From Ligula intestinalis (taxonomy: Eukaryota; Platyhelminthes; Cestoda; Diphyllobothriidea; Diphyllobothriidae), in assembly GCA_036362985.1 (NCBI GenBank), contig JAYGXS010000004.1:65013383-65077382 (forward strand): a stretch of 64,000 nt of DNA, given 5' to 3'. A model generated the notes under the pieces. It ran no database searches and was not told where the DNA came from. It worked only from the letters and a program-made list of their open reading frames with translations. This document shows positions 56,330-64,000 of the stretch, in pieces. Both the position numbers and the translations under genes were made by a program. How positions within the stretch are numbered: position 1 is the first letter of the stretch; each line of letters begins with the position of its first letter.

Positions 56330-57480
56330 ATAACGGAAAATCATGCCATTACGAAATCTGAAATCAGATCACAGCATTGTTGTGACCGCCAACAAGGGCG
56401 ACGCAGGCACCATCATAAACATGAATGACCACTGTTTCGGGGGCGGGACCCCAATGCAATCACGGCATTCGGCAAAAAGAACTGGCCAGCTGAGCGATGC
56501 CCGCAGTCAAGCCGCACACGCTGGGTCACGCCCGCATGCAAGCCGGCCACCCTGTGAGTCGAGCAAACGAGACGACCGACCACACAGCGTGGATAGTAGC
56601 CGCAGCCAAGAAGGTTTCGGAATGCCCATGCGCACATCCTACGCTACCAATGTTCTAGAAGGATAAGGACCTTATAAATACGCCGGAGTGGACAACTGTA
56701 AGGATCCTGCAAACCCCGCTGTCCTTGTGTGGTGCTAAATAAAGCCATTGCAATCAAAACTGCTCCCTTGCCTTTTGCCTACTGATCGGGTTAGAACAAC
56801 TGAGCTATAACAACCACATTAACAAATCCCTAAAGGGACACATTCCAATGAGAGCTAGTTTGTTTGATCCTAAACGGTTTACGCGTCGGACATGCAGGAT
56901 AAAAAAGAAAATAGCCACTATTGACTACTACAGTGCCTCCACTCGGATCACCTGCCCAAAACGTTAATAAATGCATTCGTTCTTTCGATGTCGGTCTTGA
57001 AATCGCAACCTGGCATTGACAGGGGAACGCCAATGGTACTTGAACCGACTTCTAGGACAACAGTTGAGGTGCTATGGCAGGAGTTTGGCATAGCTATAGG
57101 GATGAAATTTCATTGAATTAAGGAGCGATGAAGCCAAGCAATTTCATCAGATACAACATTATGTTACCAGAGAAGAGTTAGCAGAGAGGAAGTTCTTCCG
57201 TTTCTGGATGCCTGCGTAAAAAATATCAGTTACTGAAATCTCGCAAACAGTTCTGATACCGAAATTGGATTACATTATGCGGGCAACGAACCCGAATCGT
57301 GCGGAAATATGCAGAAATATGAAAGATAGGATCTTCCTGTTATTTAAGCCGGAACGTAAACAGATAACGGATAGTTGAACAACCTTCGGTGAAAGGTACC
57401 TAATAAGGGGAGGGAGGGCTTCCGGGCCAACCGAAAAACGGCCGCGGAGCATGCAGAGGTGCAACGATATCAAATTTGCT
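56330..57480 (+). pseudogene. Penelope-like reverse transcriptase fragment, split by a solo LTR
   Basis: LRNLKSDHSIVVTANKGDAG followed by TIINMND is the first RT motif of PLEs (compare LSRPDKGSGIVLMDKKDY at 13.1 kb). The frame resumes after the LTR with YINKSLKGHIPM and RASLFDPKRF. Further down come LPFLDACVKNISY and a decayed YRKxT..HYAGN region up to about 57400. Motifs A and C are missing, so the copy has an internal deletion. Confidence 0.65.
56433..56812 (+). mobile_element. Solo LTR with 5-bp target duplication
   Basis: 380 bp from TGTTTCGG to GCTATAACA (TG...CA ends), flanked by ACCAC at 56428-56432 and 56813-56817. Inside are a TATA-like CTTATAAATA near 56669 and AATAAA near 56737, in the right order for an LTR promoter and polyadenylation signal. 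The 5-bp duplication and TG/CA ends fit Ty3/gypsy or related elements. It lies inside a PLE reading frame, which it therefore post-dates. Confidence 0.8.
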
Positions 57481-58433
57481 GCATTTCAAAAAGGCCACAA
57501 GCCTTTCTGCTATTACAGCATGGTGGATATTGTCCCAATCCAGTAAGATTCTACCGTCATTATGCATAATCTCCGGAGGTTAAACTAGTATGCTGGACGG
57601 GGTTAGTCTCCGAACCCAGAAACTGCAGAAAACCGTAACTTCATAAAACAGTCTCATACAGCCTTCGCACTGAAAGTCACAGGTCAGCTGGATTGCTGAA
57701 CGGTTGGGAGACTAACGTACGTGCGCGCTCTAACGAAACTGTAGTAACAGTAGCGGCGTTTCACTAGATTACTGCGAAGAGCCCAAGCGGCTCGTTAAGG
57801 TGTGCTTAAGAGAAAACTGGTGTGCCTATACCTTCTGTTCCAGTCTAACGGATGCCCCACGAGCTTGGTTGAAATTAAATAAAGACCGAGTCTAGGTAAC
57901 AGACACCATTCCTGAATAGCAAAATTCTGCGATCGTAAAACAGTTACATCGTACTAATGTTCCCGGCTGTTAAAAACGCACTTGAAGGTGAACATCGCCC
58001 TAATCTAGACGTCGCCGGTGTAACTGCCATGACCAATATTAAACAGTCGTGAGATCTTCGGTTATGATCTAGAATATGAACGGCGGTAGGAACGCGTTAA
58101 CTGATAGAGTGTAGCAGAGCCAATGCTGACGAACTTGGTCCACGCAAAGAGGAAGAAATGAATGGTCACGTGACGTAAGAAAGGCTGCAATTTTAAGAAT
58201 GCAGTTTTGTTGTGACTGAAAAATAATATGCCTCTGAATCACCAGGTGAATATCCACTTAGAAAGCAATATTTATAGTATGAATGATCAGACAGAAGTAA
58301 GATGGTGCTAGCAAGGCATTTGATAATTTATGTTAGTCAGAAGGAATTAAAGCTTCTTCTATAAAATAACGCGACATAATTTCGAGCTGTTATAACCCAG
58401 TACAGATTTTTTATAAGTAAAACCTTACAACTA

Positions 58434-60775
<2,342 letters not shown>

Positions 60776-60864
60776 TTTCACAGGAAGTTCTGGTCTTATA
60801 GGCTTTTTCCTCACAAACGCATCTGAAAGTCAAGGTCAGAGTCAGAGCTTGATATAAAGGGAAT

Positions 60865-61641
60865 TTGCCGCAAATGACAGGAGAGTCAGTTAGCGAATAC
60901 CAACGCCATCTCCGTGTCTTAGCACACAAAGCTTTTCCAGAATCCAGCTTCGCTGATCTGGAAACGAAGATCCTAGACATCGTTCTAGAAGGTGTAGCTA
61001 GTGATGAGGTTAGACCTGAGTTTGCTCGGAACACACCAACCACCATCAAGAAGGCTCTGGAGTACGCCCAGCAAGAGGAAGCAGCCTTCATTGCCGTACC
61101 CCAGCGTGACACTGTCCCACCGATGACTCGCGACATATTCGGTCCCCGGCCTCCAGCAATGGTTGGCGTCTACGCCACGAGACAGTGCCAATCCCGCGAA
61201 ATTGGCACGCAGACGGCTCAGTGGCAGATGAGTCCTCCCACGCAGATGAATCCTCTGCAGATGAATCCTTCACCCCCAACCTATCCGTCCTATGGCTTCC
61301 CTCAACCGTGGCAGGGTCCTTCACAACCTTGGCATGGACAGCCACAGAATGTTGCTGGCTGGACTGGACCTCCACAACCGACATATTCTTGGCAAGGCCC
61401 AACACCGCCCACTCCACGAGGGAATTGGAGGCAACAATGGGCGAGACAGAACTGCCCCCCCCCCCCCCACAAATCCGCTGTTCATGTGATCACCCCAGGT
61501 GAGGAAGAACAATCCGATAAGTGCCTTTTGATAACTGATGTGTGCATTGCGAACATTGGTTCCACTAAGTCTTTCCCACTTATTAATACTACTATAGGAA
61601 ACTCTAAATTGGCATGCTTAGTTGATTTAGGTGCTATGTGA
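60865..61641 (+). pseudogene. Ty3/gypsy gag and start of protease
   Basis: GESVSEYQRHLRVLAHKAFP and LETKILDIVLEGVASDEVRP form the retrotransposon gag core. A proline- and glutamine-rich linker with PQPWQGPSQPWHG follows, then 14 consecutive C's (61455-61468) that change the frame risk. The protease site is CLVDLGAM, with DLGA in place of the usual D-S/T-G-A, followed at once by a stop (TGA). No zinc knuckle is seen. The 5' LTR and gag start are absent: recognisable gag begins about 90 bp from the Rag gene start codon. Confidence 0.75.
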
Positions 61642-61939
61642 TCCCTTATCAGCTAGAAAAATTTCTTCAACTTCAAGCGAAGGTTCGATATTGCAGTAAG
61701 TCCAAAATAAGTCTGAAAATGGCTAATGGCAACACCCTGCGACACACCAGCATAGTAGAACTAGAGCTTTTGTTTGATTTCATTAAATTTACACATACCT
61801 TTATAATTTGCCTTGACATCATTTGGAAATGTCTATAAAGAGCAGACTTTGTACATGCTTTTGAATGTTTAGTAGATGTTAATCTTAATTGTATACACTT
61901 TTGTGGAATTGAAATTCCTTTTAATATCGAGGCGCAACG

Positions 61940-63778
61940 TATAATGATCGAGATTTACACGTTCCAGCTAGCCGAATGTGTTAAGGAGTTAGTTTCATCC
62001 TCGCTCAATTCGGTTAGCTCTACGAAGCTAGGTAAGCTAATTCATGAGTTTAGGGACATTTTTGATTGGGATGGTCGTTTCTACGGCCGCACCAATGCAG
62101 CCCATCACGAAATATATACAGGATCAGCCCGACCTATTAGGATTCCACCTCGACGACTACCTATGTTCTACCAGACACAGTTAAAGGCGATGATCGATGA
62201 TATGCTTGATCGAAAGATAATTTAGCCATCTAGCTCTCCCTGGTCGTCTCCGGTCGTTCTAGTCATGAAGAAGGACGGGATATTAAGACTATGCTAAGAT
62301 TATCGCAAGTTAAACGAGGTCACGACTAGAGACGCCTTTCTGTTACCTCGCATTGATGAAACGTTAGATGCCCTTTCGGGTAATCGGGTGTTTTCGAGGT
62401 TAGATTTAGCTGCTGGATATTGGCAAGTATAAGTCCGGCCGTCCGACCGTGAGAAAACTGCTTTCTTAGTCTCTTCTGGATTATACGAATTCGAGACTAT
62501 TCCTTTTGGTCTAGCTAATGCGCCTAGTACTTTCCAAAAGCTTATGAACCAGGTTCTAGCACAATTTATCCCGAATACCTGTTTAGTGTATCTCGACGAT
62601 ATCATTATTCTTGGGAGGGATTTCGACTATCATTTGCATAATTTGTGTAGGATATTCGACGGGTTGAAACAGGCAGATATCACCCTTAAGCCGGCAAAGT
62701 GCGTACTCCTACGAGATAAGGTTAAGTTCTTAGGACATGTCGTGTCATCCTCAGGGGTCAAAACCGACATAGATTAGGTCGTGGAAGTCCGCGAGTGGCT
62801 GACACCCACCAATGTGACTGAGGTCAGAATTTTCACGGGTCTCGCTTCCTACTATAGGAAGTTTGTTAAGGACTATGCACATAAAGCTGCACGGTTCAAT
62901 AAGCTCACGCAAAAGGGAGTTCGCTTTAAGTGGACACCCGAATGTGCAGCGAGCTTCAACACTTTCAAAGACAACTTGTGTTTCAGTCCAATCCTCGCGT
63001 TCCCCAATGTTAGTCAACAGGCGGGAGAATTCATACTGGACACAGATGCAAGTGAATTCGCGATTGGCGCTGTTTTATCACAAAGATAAGCTGATATAAC
63101 AGAGTGTGTTATCCAGTACCTAAGTCGATCCCTAAGCAAAGCTGAGAGGCGGTACTATGTGACTAGGAAAGCCATGCTTGCCCTCATCTTTTCGTTCAAG
63201 AATGTTGACCATTCCTACAGTACCGGAAGTTCATAGTTAGAACGGATCATAACTCGCTAACATGGCTTCCTAATCTCAAGAACCCCGAAGGGCAAGTTGC
63301 ACGATTGCAAGAGCAACTAGTAGGCTACGAGTACGAATGTTTATACAGACTAAGTCGTCTGCACAATAATGCTGACGCCCTATTTAGGAAACTTTATAGA
63401 CCGCAGGGAAATTGTCCATCATGTACGGACAGTAAAATAAGTACGATAACGCTTCACGATGACCAAAGTTATATGTGGGCGCAAGCACAACGTGAAGACC
63501 CGCACATTGGGCCGATATACCATAGAAAAATTAGTGAAACCCGGTCGTTGAGCACGGACGAGTTAAGGGGGCAGAGCTACGAAACGCGCTGTCTGCACAC
63601 AGTTTGGGATAAGTTATTTTTGGATAACGGTGTCCTCTATTATAGTGATAGTGATCAGCATCCACGACGTATCTTGCTACCTCTATCTATGGTAGACGAA
63701 GTAATAGAGAGGATACATACCGAGTTAGGACATTTAGGAATATATAAGACCGAATGGGCACTCAGGCGTAGATATTAG
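61940..63778 (+). pseudogene. Ty3/gypsy pol: reverse transcriptase, RNase H, start of integrase
   Basis: The RT runs from AHHEIYTGSARPIRIPPRRL through FSRLDLAAGYWQV, YEFETIPFGLANAPSTFQKL and CLVYLDDIIILG (active site YLDD). RNase H begins at EFILDTDASEFAIGAVLSQR. The RT/RNase H junction has KCVLLRDKVKFLGHVVSS. In-frame stops (near 62223, 62290, 62432, 62777 and 63089) and a frameshift near 63230 make it defective. RNase H continues in a shifted frame to LHNNADALF. It is followed by the integrase zinc-binding start HTELGHLGIYKTEWALRRRY. Confidence 0.85.
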
Positions 63779-64000
63779 TGGCCCAACTTAAAGCATTCCG
63801 TGTGGAATCAAATTCGGTACTGCACCCTATGCAATCAACTTAAGCCACCGCGACAGCTAAAATGGGCCCCTCTTCAGCCAATATTGACCGGGTATCACAA
63901 CGAGCGCGTTGGTTTCGATATAATCGGACCCATTGCCGAGTCGTACAAGCATAATCGGTAAATTTTAGTGATGGTTGATTTCTTCACAAAGATGGCTGAA
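63779..64000 (+). pseudogene. Ty3/gypsy integrase core, truncated by window edge
   Basis: After a TAG at 63776 the frame continues WPNLKHSVWNQIRYCTLCNQ (Cys pair of the HHCC domain), then ERVGFDIIGPIAES with the first catalytic Asp, and ILVMVDFFTKMAE. A further stop lies near 63960. The rest and the 3' LTR lie beyond the window. Confidence 0.8.

Noticed and set aside
56830..57473. Minus-strand ORFs considered as the missing 3' exons of the Rag GTPase
   Set aside because: Their translations do not match the Rag C-terminal domain, and the region is occupied by a PLE fragment on the plus strand.

Overview
The window is animal nuclear DNA, very probably from a parasitic flatworm. I favour a cestode over a trematode, but the species cannot be read from the sequence. 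The reasons are split genes with 34-44 bp introns next to kilobase introns, and intergenic and intronic DNA packed with decayed RTE-like, CR1-like and other non-LTR retrotransposons, Penelope-like elements (PLEs) with GIY-YIG endonucleases, a Ty3/gypsy element and tRNA-derived SINEs. There is no operon, CRISPR array or intact RNA gene.

Host genes, left to right. (1) A minus-strand single-pass receptor, about 3.5-26.5 kb, with two EGF-like exons, fibronectin III segments and a transmembrane helix. Its introns are full of transposons and its cytoplasmic exons lie off the left edge. (2) A small minus-strand gene at 34.8-35.8 kb ending in a DUF4806-like domain. (3) A plus-strand zinc metallopeptidase of the YIL108W/Metallopep family at 42.1-45.8 kb, six exons with an HExxH motif. 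(4) A minus-strand RagA/B GTPase (TORC1 amino-acid signalling) at 58.5-60.8 kb, whose first exons are separated by 34, 34 and 36 bp introns. A decayed gypsy element begins less than 100 bp upstream of its start codon and runs off the right edge.

Mobile DNA: a (GAT)46 array and a cluster of inverted repeats (0-1.6 kb), an RTE-like reverse transcriptase remnant (1.7-2.9 kb), PLE pieces at 5.4-6.1, 13-15, 20.3-21.1, 29.6-30.4, 53.4-53.7 and 56.3-57.5 kb, 3' ends of one non-LTR family at 8.6, 15.8, 16.6-18 and 46.7-47.6 kb, a nearly full CR1-like element (36.2-40.0 kb), a second CR1-like 3' end (33.5 kb), a SINE cluster (50.9-52.2 kb) and a solo LTR nested in a PLE (56.4-56.8 kb).

The most striking pattern is a set of about twenty hammerhead-ribozyme-like motifs in several unrelated repeat contexts. 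One (7020-7077) has a fully canonical core. In many, the very short helix III is a perfect palindrome whose sequence changes between families (ACGU, AGCU, AAUU, and longer forms), as expected if they work as dimers. A roughly 292-bp tRNA-headed SINE carries its own version with a six-base-pair helix I, resembling the schistosome SM-alpha type of ribozyme-bearing repeat.
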